From positions 1 through 34,573 of the forward strand of contig JBOFLG010000045.1 of NCBI GenBank assembly GCA_051657745.1: a stretch of 34,573 nucleotides of DNA. Reading direction: 5' to 3'. This DNA is from JBOFLG01 sp051657745 (GTDB lineage: Bacteria > Actinomycetota > Actinomycetes > Actinomycetales > Dermatophilaceae). This document shows positions 22,384 to 29,969 of the stretch, in pieces; the stretch's first letter is position 1, and every line of letters begins with the position of its first letter. The notes under the pieces were generated by a model. It saw only the letters and a program-made list of their open reading frames with translations. It did no database searches and was not told where the DNA came from. The position numbers and the translations under genes are program-made.

Positions 22384-22914
22384 ATGACCCGCGCAGCCCT
22401 CGACCGGACCTTGCTCCTCATGCGTCACGCCAAGGCGGAGCAGGGCGGATATGAGCGCGACCATGAGCGCGAGCTCACCGCGCGCGGCCGGCGCGACGCC
22501 CGAGCGGCCGGTGCCTGGCTGCGCACGCAGGGGATTGGGGTTGACGAGGTGCTCTGCTCGACCTCCGAGCGCACTCAGCAGACCGCTGAGGAGGTGTGGG
22601 CCGGGGGCTGCCCGGAGACCGACGTGCATCTGGACCGCCGCATCTACGAGGCATCTCCGGAACGGCTGCTGGACATCGTGCGCGAGGCCGACGACGACGC
22701 CGACATCGTGATGGTCGTCGGGCACGCGCCCGGTATCCCCGCGTTCACCGAACTGCTTGCCGACGGTGAGGGAAGCGCCGCGGGCCATCAACTGCTGGGC
22801 GAGGGCTTCCCGACCTGTGGCCTGGCGGTGTTGCACTACAGCGGGCGGTGGTCCGACATCGCCTTCGGTGACGCCAGCCTGGAACGCTTCCATGTCTGCC
22901 GCGACGGCGGGTGA
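22384..22914 (+). CDS. SixA-like phosphohistidine phosphatase (histidine phosphatase family)
   Basis: This small histidine phosphatase has 176 residues. The catalytic motif LLMRHAKAE places Arg14 and His15, LCSTSERTQQTAEEVW holds the second arginine, and VMVVGHAPGIP holds the second histidine. RHAKAE instead of RHGET, together with the short length, points to the SixA group, which removes phosphate from phosphohistidine in phosphorelay or PTS proteins. The actual substrate in actinobacteria is not established. The ATG has a GGAGG two bases upstream, closer than usual but strong. The gene is monocistronic: a MarR gene converges from the other strand eight bases away. Confidence 0.88.
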   Translation: MTRAALDRTLLLMRHAKAEQGGYERDHERELTARGRRDARAAGAWLRTQGIGVDEVLCSTSERTQQTAEEVWAGGCPETDVHLDRRIYEASPERLLDIVREADDDADIVMVVGHAPGIPAFTELLADGEGSAAGHQLLGEGFPTCGLAVLHYSGRWSDIAFGDASLERFHVCRDGG

Positions 22915-22921
22915 AGCCAGG

Positions 22922-23413
22922 TCACATCACCGCACGCATCGCTGCCATGGCGCCGCGCAAGTACCGCTCGACGAGGGCGCGCTCCTTCTCGTCAAGCGAC
23001 GCGTCGAGGGTGGCGAGTGCGGTGAACATGGGGGCTAGCCGCTGGAAAAGTTCGGTGCGCCCGGAGTCGGTGAGCACCACGATCGTGCGCCGGCCGTCGT
23101 CGGGGTGGGGCCGGCGCTCCACGTGACCGCGGGTCTGCAACCGATCCACGACGCCGGATGACGCCGCGGAGGTCACCCCGAGTGCCCGGGCCAGTTCGAC
23201 CGGCCCCATCTCGGCCTCGGAGAGGTGCCGTAGGGAGTGCAGTTCGGTGGTCGAGAGCCCGGCCCGCCGGGCGACGTCGTGGGGCATCTGCCCGGCGAGC
23301 TGTACCAGTTCGTCGAGTGCCTCCAGAGCGGCCGAGGATCGCCACTCGGGCACCACCTCGCGGAGCGTGGCCCGGGTTGTCTCTGATGGACGGCGTCGGG
23401 TAATGTCACTCAC
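22922..23413 (-). CDS. MarR family transcriptional regulator
   Basis: The 163-residue protein has the MarR winged helix at about 55-125: LSTTELHSLRHLSEAEMGPVELARALG, the recognition helix VTSAASSGVVDRLQTRGHV, and the wing with the conserved RRPHPDDGRRTIVVLT. Flanking helices would form the dimer interface. It is transcribed divergently from the MMPL transporter gene with 57 bases between the starts, so local repression of the transporter and of itself is the likely role. The ligand is unknown. The GTG at 23413 is the first start and is followed directly by the expected helix; there is no clear ribosome site. The AT-rich gap holds candidate operators. Confidence 0.9.
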   Translation of the reverse strand: MSDITRRRPSETTRATLREVVPEWRSSAALEALDELVQLAGQMPHDVARRAGLSTTELHSLRHLSEAEMGPVELARALGVTSAASSGVVDRLQTRGHVERRPHPDDGRRTIVVLTDSGRTELFQRLAPMFTALATLDASLDEKERALVERYLRGAMAAMRAVM

Positions 23414-23450
23414 CTACTTAGTAACCATTTAACGTTCCTAGTTACGCACT
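23414..23450. promoter_or_regulatory. AT-rich divergent control region with candidate MarR operators
   Basis: The 57-base gap between the MarR and MMPL genes is strikingly AT-rich for this DNA. It has two directly repeated octamers, TTAGTAAC (23418-23425) and CTAGTTAC (23438-23445), 20 bases apart, around a central palindrome AACGTT. Two turns of spacing on one DNA face suits paired MarR dimers. Confidence 0.5.
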
Positions 23451-23470
23451 CTACGCCTTCGGAGGACTCC

Positions 23471-25549
23471 GTGCACCGTGTCGCCATCACGATCACCCGC
23501 CGGTGGGTGGCCGGGCTGCTCGCCTTCTCCGCGCTGCTCGCCGCAGTTGCCCTGATCTCGGTTGCGGGCCAGGCGAAGCAACCCGCTGCGGGGCCGGCCT
23601 CGCTTCCGGCCGGCACCGACAGCCGTGCTGCCGCCGAGCTGCTGGACCGGCTCCCCGAGGCTGAGGGATCCAGTGCGGTGGTCTTATTCAGCCGTGACGG
23701 GCAGCGGCTCTCTGACGACGACCTCGCCCTGGTCCGCGAACGCGCGCTCGCACTTCCCGGGGCCACCGGTCAACCGCCCGCAGTCAGTGCGGATGGCACC
23801 GCCGCCGTGGTCGTGGTGCCGGTCGACGGCAGCAGCGCCGCGACCATCGGGGACGTCGTGGGCGAACTCCGATCGGGGGCGCGGGCTGGACTCCCTGAAG
23901 GCCTGAGTGCCCAGGTCACCGGACCGGCCGGAGTCGAGGCCGACCTCTCGGCCGTGTTCGATGGCGCGAACACGCGACTGCTCGCCGCCACCGCCGCAGT
24001 GGTCGCGCTGCTCCTCATCATCACGTATCGCAGCCCGGTGCTCTGGCTGGTCCCACTCACTGTGGTTGGCGTCGCCGACCAACTGGCTGCGGTCGTGGCG
24101 ACGTGGACTCTGGACGTGGTCGGAGTGCGCTGGGACGAGTCCACGGTCGGCATCCTGTCGGTGCTGGTGTTCGGTGCGGGTACCGACTATGCCCTCTTGC
24201 TCATCTCGCGCTACCGCGATGAGCTGCGGGTGTATGCGGACCGACGCGAGGCGATGGCCGTCGCGGTGCGCCGCACCACCGAGGCCGTGGTGGCGAGTGC
24301 GACGACGGTGTTTCTCGGCTTGCTCACGCTCCTCCTCTCGGCGTTCCCCACCACTCGTGGTCTCGGATTGGCCTGTGCGGTTGGGGTGCTCGTCGCGGCC
24401 CTGTTCGCGCTGGTCGTCCTGCCAGCCGCGCTCGTGGTGTTCGGCCGGTGGGTGTTTTGGCCGAAGACCCCGCGGGTCGGCCAGGTTGGGCTCGCCGACG
24501 GCCAGTCGCTGTGGCGCCGAGTCGGCGACGCGGTGGCCCGGCGTCCCGCGGGCTTCGGCACCGTCACCGTGCTGCTTCTGGCTCTCGCCGCCGGTGGTGT
24601 GTCCCAGATCCGCACCGGGCTGGAAGCGTCCGACCTCTTCCTGCAGAAGCCGGAGGCCATCGCGGCTGCGGAGCGGCTCGGGCAGTCGTTCCCCGGCGGC
24701 TCCGCTGACCCGGTCGTGGTGATGACCCGCGGCGACGGCGCGGAGGTGGCCCAGACGGTCGGCGCCGTCGACGGGGTCTTCTCGGCGCGGGTCGTGGCTG
24801 CGGCCGACGGGGTGTCCCGGGTCGACGCGGTGACCGAGGCAGAATCGGGTACCGACGACGCCCGCGACACCGTGCTCGAGATCCGCGCCGCGGTCGCCAC
24901 GACACCCGCCACCCATGTCGGTGGCACCGACGCCGAAGCGCTTGATGCATCGGACGCGGCGGCGCGCGACCGGCTGCTCGTCATCCCGATCATCCTCGGG
25001 CTGGTGCTGCTGGCCCTCGTGCTGTTACTGCGGTCGTTGGTCGCGCCGGTGGTGCTGGTCGGGACCGTTGTCGCCACCTATTTTGCGAGCCTCGGCGTGT
25101 CGTCGGTGCTGTTCACCCAGGTGCTCGGGTTCGAACGCCTCGACGACGGCGTCCCCTTGTTGGCCTTCGTCTTCCTGGTCGCGCTTGGCGTCGACTACAA
25201 CATTTTCCTGGTCACCCGGGCCGCGGAGGAGACGCCCGGACACGGCACCCGGTCCGGGATGCTGCGCGCGCTGGCCGCGACCGGCGGCGTCATCACCAGC
25301 GCGGGCGTTCTTCTCGCGGCGGTGTTCGCGGTGCTGGGAGTGCTTCCACTCGTCGTGCTTGCCCAGCTCGGCATCATCATCTGCGTCGGAGTCCTGCTCG
25401 ACACGCTGGTGGTGCGCACGGTGCTCGTGCCGGCGCTGGCGCTGATCCTCGGCGACCGGTTCTGGTGGCCGCGTCGGTTTGACCCGGCGGCTCGGCCGGC
25501 CCCGGCGACGGAACACCGAGCCGATACCCCCGTCGAGGTCAGCGGATAG
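23471..25549 (+). CDS. MMPL/RND family transporter
   Basis: The 692-residue MMPL-type transporter has an N-terminal helix (about 10-35), a soluble porter domain (about 40-165), a first block of five helices ending near 330, a second soluble domain (about 390-500) and a second block of five helices. Proton-relay motifs are visible in each half: GAGTDYALLLISRYRDEL (about 236-253) and GVDYNIFLVTRAAEE (about 574-588). Family members export lipids, drugs or siderophores by proton antiport. The GTG has a strong GGAGGA five bases upstream. Divergent MarR control suggests an inducible efflux role. The last 40 bases carry a possible ECF promoter for the fasciclin gene. Confidence 0.92.
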   Translation: MHRVAITITRRWVAGLLAFSALLAAVALISVAGQAKQPAAGPASLPAGTDSRAAAELLDRLPEAEGSSAVVLFSRDGQRLSDDDLALVRERALALPGATGQPPAVSADGTAAVVVVPVDGSSAATIGDVVGELRSGARAGLPEGLSAQVTGPAGVEADLSAVFDGANTRLLAATAAVVALLLIITYRSPVLWLVPLTVVGVADQLAAVVATWTLDVVGVRWDESTVGILSVLVFGAGTDYALLLISRYRDELRVYADRREAMAVAVRRTTEAVVASATTVFLGLLTLLLSAFPTTRGLGLACAVGVLVAALFALVVLPAALVVFGRWVFWPKTPRVGQVGLADGQSLWRRVGDAVARRPAGFGTVTVLLLALAAGGVSQIRTGLEASDLFLQKPEAIAAAERLGQSFPGGSADPVVVMTRGDGAEVAQTVGAVDGVFSARVVAAADGVSRVDAVTEAESGTDDARDTVLEIRAAVATTPATHVGGTDAEALDASDAAARDRLLVIPIILGLVLLALVLLLRSLVAPVVLVGTVVATYFASLGVSSVLFTQVLGFERLDDGVPLLAFVFLVALGVDYNIFLVTRAAEETPGHGTRSGMLRALAATGGVITSAGVLLAAVFAVLGVLPLVVLAQLGIIICVGVLLDTLVVRTVLVPALALILGDRFWWPRRFDPAARPAPATEHRADTPVEVSG
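25510..25536 (+). promoter_or_regulatory. ECF-type promoter candidate for the fasciclin gene
   Basis: GGAAC (25510-25514), 16 bases, then CGTC (25531-25534) matches the classical actinobacterial ECF promoter pattern. It lies inside the 3' end of the MMPL gene and about 120 bases before the fasciclin start. The same GGAACA with the same distance to GT precedes the sigma gene at 26387. Confidence 0.45.
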
Positions 25550-25656
25550 CGGCGGCAAATGATGGCGCCACGGGTGCATCCACGGCGGTGGTCCCGGCAG
25601 TAGTAGGGGTGAGGGTCGCGGTATCGCAGCCCTCCCCCCACTGAGAGGACCCGCAG

Positions 25657-26298
25657 ATGAAACTCCGTCGCATCGGTGTTGCTGCCGCAGCCCTCGGCCT
25701 CGCGGCCGCCGTCGTCGCCCCCGTCTCCGCCTCTGCTGCCGCGCCGGAGACCGGCACGAAGAGTCTGGCCGAGGTGCTCACCGCGGACGGCAACAAGTTC
25801 GACAAGGACTGGCACGACTACGACATCGTCACCGAGGCGGTGCTGGCGGTCCTGGCGGCCAAGCCGGACAGTGCAGTCAGCGTGCTGACCAAGGGCGACG
25901 TCGCACTCACCGCCTTCATCCCGAACGACCGCGCCTTCCAGTTCCTTGCCGCCGACCTCACCCGCTCCATCCCGCGCACCGAGGAGGCCACCTTCCAGGG
26001 TCTGGTCGACGCCGTGGGAGTCGACGCCATCGAGCAGGTCCTGCTCTACCACGTGGTGCCGGGTTCGACCATCACCAAGCGCGACGCGGCGAAGGCGAAC
26101 GGCGCCGCCCTCACGACCGCACAGGGCGGCACCTTCACGGTGCGGGTGTACGAGAAGACCTTCCCGATCATCGAGCTGCGCGACCAGGACCGCAACGACG
26201 TCAACCCGTTCCTCAACCCGCGGGCTCTGGACGTCAACAAGGGCAACGCGCAGATCGCCCACGGCATCTACGCCGTCCTCCGACCGCTGGACCTCTGA
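25657..26298 (+). CDS. Secreted fasciclin (FAS1) domain protein
   Basis: The 213-residue protein has a signal peptide (1-29, cleavage near ASA-AAP) followed by a single FAS1 domain. The H1 box-like VALTAFIPNDRAFQFL (about 87-102) and the H2 region QVLLYHVVPGSTITKRDA are clear, as is the final NAQIAHGIYAVLRPLDL strand. FAS1 domains mediate adhesion or protein binding. The closest well-known actinobacterial examples are MPT70 and MPT83 of M. tuberculosis, which are controlled by SigK/RskA. Here too the gene is followed directly by an ECF sigma and an RskA-type anti-sigma gene. The ribosome site GAGAGGA is nine bases upstream. No lipobox is seen, so the protein is probably released. Confidence 0.9.
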   Translation: MKLRRIGVAAAALGLAAAVVAPVSASAAAPETGTKSLAEVLTADGNKFDKDWHDYDIVTEAVLAVLAAKPDSAVSVLTKGDVALTAFIPNDRAFQFLAADLTRSIPRTEEATFQGLVDAVGVDAIEQVLLYHVVPGSTITKRDAAKANGAALTTAQGGTFTVRVYEKTFPIIELRDQDRNDVNPFLNPRALDVNKGNAQIAHGIYAVLRPLDL

Positions 26299-26386
26299 CC
26301 GATGCTGGTTCGCACGGCCGGGCTCGGAGTGGCGGCCGCCGGAGCCGCCACCCTGCCCGGTCGTGCGGCGGCACACCGGGTCCACC

Positions 26387-26411
26387 GGAACAGGCAGCAC
26401 CGGCGCGGTAT
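26387..26411 (+). promoter_or_regulatory. ECF-type promoter candidate for the sigma gene
   Basis: GGAAC (26387-26391) followed after 17 bases by GT (26408-26409 region, GGTATG) mirrors the site at 25510 in -35 sequence (GGAACA) and spacing. If used, transcription would start near 26418, which favours the GTG at 26428 as the sigma start and implies autoregulation. Confidence 0.4.
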
Positions 26412-26427
26412 GTCTATGGTGGGCATC

Positions 26428-27003
26428 GTGCTTGCTGGAGACGACGTGGATGTCGTGCGCGATGATCTGGCCGAGCGGCTGCGCGCCGGCTCCCAGGAGG
26501 CCCTCGAAGAGGCGTACCGCCGGTGGGGGTCGCTGGTGCACACCCTCGCGGCGCGGTCACTCGGCAACCACCACGATGCCGAGGACGTCACCCAGCAGGT
26601 ATTCGTCGCGGCCTGGCGCGGGCGGCATACTCTGCGCCCGGACCGGGGCACGGTCCCCGGATGGTTGGTCGGCATCACCCGGCACAAGGTCGCCGATGTC
26701 TACGCGTCCCGGGCCCGGATGGCGCGCAACGCCGAGGCAGTCGCCCGGGAGTCAGGTCCGACGGCCACCGCCCCTCCGCCGGACGACATGCTGGCGTCCC
26801 GGCTCTTGGTCGAAGACGAGCTGGGCCGTCTCGGCGAGCCGCGCTCGACCGTCATCCGGCTCGCCTTCTTCGACGAATTGACTCATGACGAGATCTCCCG
26901 CCGCCTGAACATTCCGCTCGGCACGGTGAAGTCCCACGTCCGTCGGTCATTGACTCATCTGCGTAAGCGACTGGAGGAGGTGCACGATGTTCCATCCCGA
27001 TGA
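26428..27003 (+). CDS. ECF sigma factor, SigK-like context
   Basis: The protein (191 residues from the GTG at 26428) is a group 4 sigma factor. Region 2 covers about 10-85, with EEAYRRWGSLVHTLAARSLGNHHDAEDVTQQVFVAAWR and the -10 recognition stretch GWLVGITRHKVADVYASRAR. Region 4 covers about 128-180, with STVIRLAFFDELTHDEISRRLNIPLGTVKSHVRRSLTHLRKRL, an intact HTH. Upstream in-frame ATGs at 26410 and 26416 are possible starts. The anti-sigma gene overlaps its 3' end by 17 bases. The neighbouring fasciclin gene and RskA-type partner resemble the mpt70/83-sigK-rskA locus, but sequence alone does not prove it is SigK. Confidence 0.9.
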   Translation: MLAGDDVDVVRDDLAERLRAGSQEALEEAYRRWGSLVHTLAARSLGNHHDAEDVTQQVFVAAWRGRHTLRPDRGTVPGWLVGITRHKVADVYASRARMARNAEAVARESGPTATAPPPDDMLASRLLVEDELGRLGEPRSTVIRLAFFDELTHDEISRRLNIPLGTVKSHVRRSLTHLRKRLEEVHDVPSR

Positions 27004-27778
27004 CGACGCCTTGGCCGACCTCGCACTCGGCGAACCGGTCAACCCGTCCGTGCGTGACCACGCCTCCTCCTGCCCGGTCTGCGCCACCGAGGTCGAGTCG
27101 TTGTCCAGGGCACTCGCCGTGCTGCGCACCGCGCCAGTGGAGTTGCTTGCGCCGCCGCCTCGGGTGTGGGATGCCGTGCGGTCCGCCGTGCTGCTCGACG
27201 ACGCCCCCGCGCCCGTCCAGGTGGCCGCACCGGCCGTCGCGATCCGAGACACCGACCCACCTGCCGACCCGTACCCCCCGGCCATCGAGCTGGGCAGCAG
27301 GCGTGACTCGCAGGCGTCGCCGCGTTCGCGTCGGACGGTCGGGTTCGGTTGGTTGGCCGCGGCGGCTGCAGTCGGGGTGATCGGTGGTGGGGTCGGCGTC
27401 GCCGCACTTGATCGCAGCGACAGCCCGACCGAGCCAGCCAGCGTGGTGCTCGCGAGCGCCCGCCTGGACACCCTCGACACCAAGAGCGCCAAGGGCTCGG
27501 CCGAGTTGGTCCGCACGGGTGCCTCCACCGACCTGTCGGTACGTACCGAGCCCATCGACGCCGGTCCGGGCTACGTGGAAGTGTGGTTGATCAACCGTGA
27601 CCTGAAGCGGATGGTGTCGGTCGGCGTGCTTGCTCCCGGTGCCAGCAGCCAGACCTTCACCGTGCCGCAGACGCTTGTTGACGACGGGTACGTAGTGGTC
27701 GACATCTCGCGCGAGCCGCTCGACGGGGATTCCACGCACTCCGGCGACAGCGTGGTGCGTGGCGCCCTCGGAGTCTGA
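26987..27778 (+). CDS. RskA-type membrane anti-sigma factor
   Basis: The 263-residue protein should hold the overlapping ECF sigma inactive at the membrane until cleaved. The N-terminal cytoplasmic part contains a zinc anti-sigma motif, HASSCPVC (His24, Cys28, Cys31). A Pro/Ala linker leads to one membrane helix, FGWLAAAAAVGVIGGGVGVAAL (about 120-141). The outer domain matches the RskA C-terminal family: YVEVWLINRDLKRMVSVGVL, VVVDISREPLDGDSTHSGDSVVRGAL. The ATG lies inside the end of the sigma gene (17-base overlap), so the two are translated together. Family knowledge says site-1 and site-2 proteases release the sigma; the signal here is unknown. An unrelated gap of 128 bases follows before ilvD. 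Confidence 0.9.
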   Translation: MFHPDDDALADLALGEPVNPSVRDHASSCPVCATEVESLSRALAVLRTAPVELLAPPPRVWDAVRSAVLLDDAPAPVQVAAPAVAIRDTDPPADPYPPAIELGSRRDSQASPRSRRTVGFGWLAAAAAVGVIGGGVGVAALDRSDSPTEPASVVLASARLDTLDTKSAKGSAELVRTGASTDLSVRTEPIDAGPGYVEVWLINRDLKRMVSVGVLAPGASSQTFTVPQTLVDDGYVVVDISREPLDGDSTHSGDSVVRGALGV

Positions 27779-27894
27779 CCGCGCGCTGTCTACGTCGCGG
27801 TGAGGCCGTTCGGGTCGGCTGGTCCGAGGACGCTCATCCAGGAGCCCGTTCACCCGTCGCGAGGGACCCGGGGTGGGTCATCGACGGCCGAACC

Positions 27895-27907
27895 TAGGAT
27901 GAGTCCA
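27895..27907 (+). promoter_or_regulatory. Probable -10 box for leaderless ilvD
   Basis: TAGGAT (27895-27900) ends six bases before the ATG of ilvD and no ribosome site precedes that start. No good -35 hexamer is visible. Confidence 0.45.
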
Positions 27908-29643
27908 TGCGCTCGTCATCCGAGACCGTGAACGGTCCCGCTCCCGAGGCCGCCATCGACATCAAGCCACGCAGCCGTGACGTCACCGACGGTCTGGAGC
28001 GCACCGCCGCTCGCGGCATGCTTCGGGCGGTTGGGCTCGGCGACGACGACTTCGCCAAGCCGCAGGTCGGGGTTGCCAGTTCCTGGAACGAGATCACCCC
28101 GTGCAACCTCTCGCTCGACCGGCTGGCCAAGGCTGCCAAGGACGGCGTGCATGCCGCTGGCGGCTACCCGCTGGAGTTTGGCACCATCTCGGTCAGCGAC
28201 GGCATCTCGATGGGGCACGAGGGGATGCACTTCTCCCTGGTCAGTCGAGAGGTCATCGCGGACTCGGTCGAGACGGTGATGAACGCCGAGCGGCTCGATG
28301 GTTCGGTGCTGCTCGCCGGCTGCGACAAGTCCCTTCCGGGCATGCTGATGGCGGCGGCCCGGCTCGACCTCGCGGCGGTCTTCCTCTACGCCGGCTCGAT
28401 CCTGCCGGGCCTGGCGAAGATGTCCGATGGCAGCGAGCGGCAGGTGACGATCATCGACGCCTTCGAGGCGGTGGGTGCCTGTTCCCGCGGGCTGATGAGC
28501 CGTGCCGACGTCGATGCCATCGAGCGCGCGATCTGCCCGGGCGAGGGGGCGTGCGGCGGTATGTACACCGCCAACACGATGGCCTCGGTGGCCGAGGCGC
28601 TCGGGATGTCGCTGCCTGGCTCGGCCGCGCCACCGGCTACCGACCGCCGCCGCGACGGCTACGCCCGCAAATCTGGCGAGGCACTGGTCGAGCTGCTCCG
28701 CCGCGGCATCACCGCGCGCGACATCATGACCAGGGAGGCCTTCGAGAACGCGATCGCGGTGGTGATGGCGTTCGGCGGCTCCACCAATGCGGTCCTGCAC
28801 CTGCTCGCGATCGCCCATGAGGCTGAGGTCGAGCTCACCATCGAGGACTTCGCGGCGGTTGGGGCGCGAGTTCCGCACCTGGCCGACGTCAAGCCGTTCG
28901 GGTCCTATGTGATGACCGATGTCGACCGGGTCGGCGGCGTGCCGGTGGTGCTACGCACCCTGTTGGATGCCGGTCTGCTGCACGGCGACTGCCTGACCGT
29001 CACCGGACGCACGATGGCTGAGAACCTTGCCGAGATCGCCCCGCCGGACGTCGATGGCAAGGTTCTGCGAGCCTTGTCCGCGCCGATTCACCGCACCGGC
29101 GGGATCACCATCCTCACCGGGTCGCTGGCGCCGGAGGGGGCCGTGGTCAAGTCGGCCGGCTTCGACTCCGAGGTGTTCGAGGGCACCGCCCGGGTCTTCA
29201 ACGGCGAGCGTGACGCGATGGCCGCGGTCGAGGGCGGCACGCTCGGCGCGGGTGACGTGGTCGTCATCCGGTATGAGGGCCCCAAGGGCGGCCCCGGCAT
29301 GCGCGAAATGCTCGCCGTGACCGGGGCGATCAAGGGCGCCGGCCTGGGCAAGGATGTCCTGCTCCTCACCGACGGGCGGTTCTCTGGCGGGACCACCGGG
29401 CTCTGCGTGGGACATGTGGCGCCGGAAGCCGTCGATGACGGCCCGATCGCGTTTGTCCGCGACGGCGACCGAATCCGGCTCGATGTGGCGGCCGGTTGCC
29501 TCGATCTGCTGGTCCCGGATGACGAGCTCGCGGCCCGCCGCGCCGCGGGCGTTGAGCACCCGGCGCCCAGGTACACCCGCGGGGTCCTGGCCAAGTACCG
29601 ACGGCTGGTCGGCAGCGCCAGCCGCGGCGCCGTCTGTGACTGA
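27907..29643 (+). CDS. ilvD: Dihydroxy-acid dehydratase
   Basis: IlvD catalyses the third common step of valine and isoleucine synthesis, dehydrating 2,3-dihydroxy-isovalerate or -methylvalerate to the 2-keto acid. The 578-residue protein has the three Fe-S cysteines in SSWNEITPCN, AGCDKSLPGM and GACGGMYTANTM, the lysine of CDKS, and the C-terminal signature KGGPGMREML and TDGRFSGGTTG. The residues around the cluster fit the plant/actinobacterial [2Fe-2S] group. It lies immediately upstream of ilvBNC on the same strand, but a 326-base gap with a stem-loop and an attenuator separates them, so it is a separate transcription unit of the same pathway. Confidence 0.95.
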   Translation: MRSSSETVNGPAPEAAIDIKPRSRDVTDGLERTAARGMLRAVGLGDDDFAKPQVGVASSWNEITPCNLSLDRLAKAAKDGVHAAGGYPLEFGTISVSDGISMGHEGMHFSLVSREVIADSVETVMNAERLDGSVLLAGCDKSLPGMLMAAARLDLAAVFLYAGSILPGLAKMSDGSERQVTIIDAFEAVGACSRGLMSRADVDAIERAICPGEGACGGMYTANTMASVAEALGMSLPGSAAPPATDRRRDGYARKSGEALVELLRRGITARDIMTREAFENAIAVVMAFGGSTNAVLHLLAIAHEAEVELTIEDFAAVGARVPHLADVKPFGSYVMTDVDRVGGVPVVLRTLLDAGLLHGDCLTVTGRTMAENLAEIAPPDVDGKVLRALSAPIHRTGGITILTGSLAPEGAVVKSAGFDSEVFEGTARVFNGERDAMAAVEGGTLGAGDVVVIRYEGPKGGPGMREMLAVTGAIKGAGLGKDVLLLTDGRFSGGTTGLCVGHVAPEAVDDGPIAFVRDGDRIRLDVAAGCLDLLVPDDELAARRAAGVEHPAPRYTRGVLAKYRRLVGSASRGAVCD

Positions 29644-29662
29644 CCTCCTGCCTCTCTCCCGC

Positions 29663-29710
29663 GAATGTGGGTGAAGACCGTCACGCGGGCGACGATCTTC
29701 ACCCACGTTC
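29663..29710. terminator. Long stem-loop downstream of ilvD
   Basis: Arms of 20 bases (29663-29682 and 29691-29710) pair at 18 positions, one of the two exceptions being a T-G wobble, around an 8-base loop ACGCGGGC. It starts 20 bases after the ilvD stop, so it could terminate ilvD or be an inserted palindromic element. No T-tract follows. Confidence 0.6.
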
Positions 29711-29805
29711 CGCGCGCGGAGGGCCGGGCCCGCCCGGAACCTCAGCGGACGACCTGGTCGCCTCGGGCCGGCGGTTCCGGATGGTGGGACCGGCCGTCCC
29801 GTCGG

Positions 29806-29841
29806 TTGACACGGATGCCGTCGCAGGTGACAGTTAGCGCG
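29806..29841 (+). promoter_or_regulatory. ilvB operon promoter
   Basis: TTGACA (29806-29811), a 17-base spacer and GACAGT (29829-29834) form a sigma-70-like promoter with a consensus -35. The predicted start, six bases later, falls on the GTG of the leader peptide at 29841. Confidence 0.6.
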
Positions 29842-29876
29842 TGGATCTGGCCCTCGTACGTCGCTGGCGCGCCTGA
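29841..29876 (+). CDS. Candidate ilvB leader peptide
   Basis: This 11-residue reading frame starts at a GTG coinciding with the predicted transcription start and reads MDLALVRRWRA, then stops. It contains two leucines and a valine in four residues, plus a run of basic residues and Trp. The stop lies inside the first hairpin of the leader (29867-29895), as in classical amino-acid attenuators. Branched-chain attenuation of ilvBNC is known in Corynebacterium glutamicum, with a different peptide. It is too short to score by coding bias, so confidence rests on the arrangement of promoter, peptide, hairpin and terminator. Confidence 0.55.
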   Translation: MDLALVRRWRA

Positions 29877-29933
29877 CATCTGTCAGCAGGCGCGCACCCT
29901 CCGCCGTCCCTCTCGGGACTCGGGGGTTTTTTT
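29867..29933 (+). promoter_or_regulatory. ilvB transcription attenuator (pause hairpin plus intrinsic terminator)
   Basis: First hairpin: GCGCGCC then TGACA (29867-29878) pair with TGTCA and GGCGCGC (29881-29895), leaving a three-base bulge. Terminator: CCTCCG and GTCCC (29898-29910) pair with GGGAC and CGGGGG (29915-29926) around TCTC, followed directly by seven Ts (29927-29933). It is the clearest intrinsic terminator in the window, and it lies 36 bases before ilvB rather than after a gene, which argues for regulation. Confidence 0.75.
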
Positions 29934-29969
29934 GTGCACGAACCACGCCCGCACCTCGAGAGGAATACG

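Noticed and set aside
20523..22421. 632-residue open frame on the minus strand
   Set aside because: Antisense shadow of gatB; composition is His/Arg/Gly-rich and no family is recognisable.
29934..29969. Upstream in-frame start for IlvB at 29934
   Set aside because: It directly abuts the attenuator T-tract and has no ribosome site, whereas the GTG at 29970 has GAGAGGAA.
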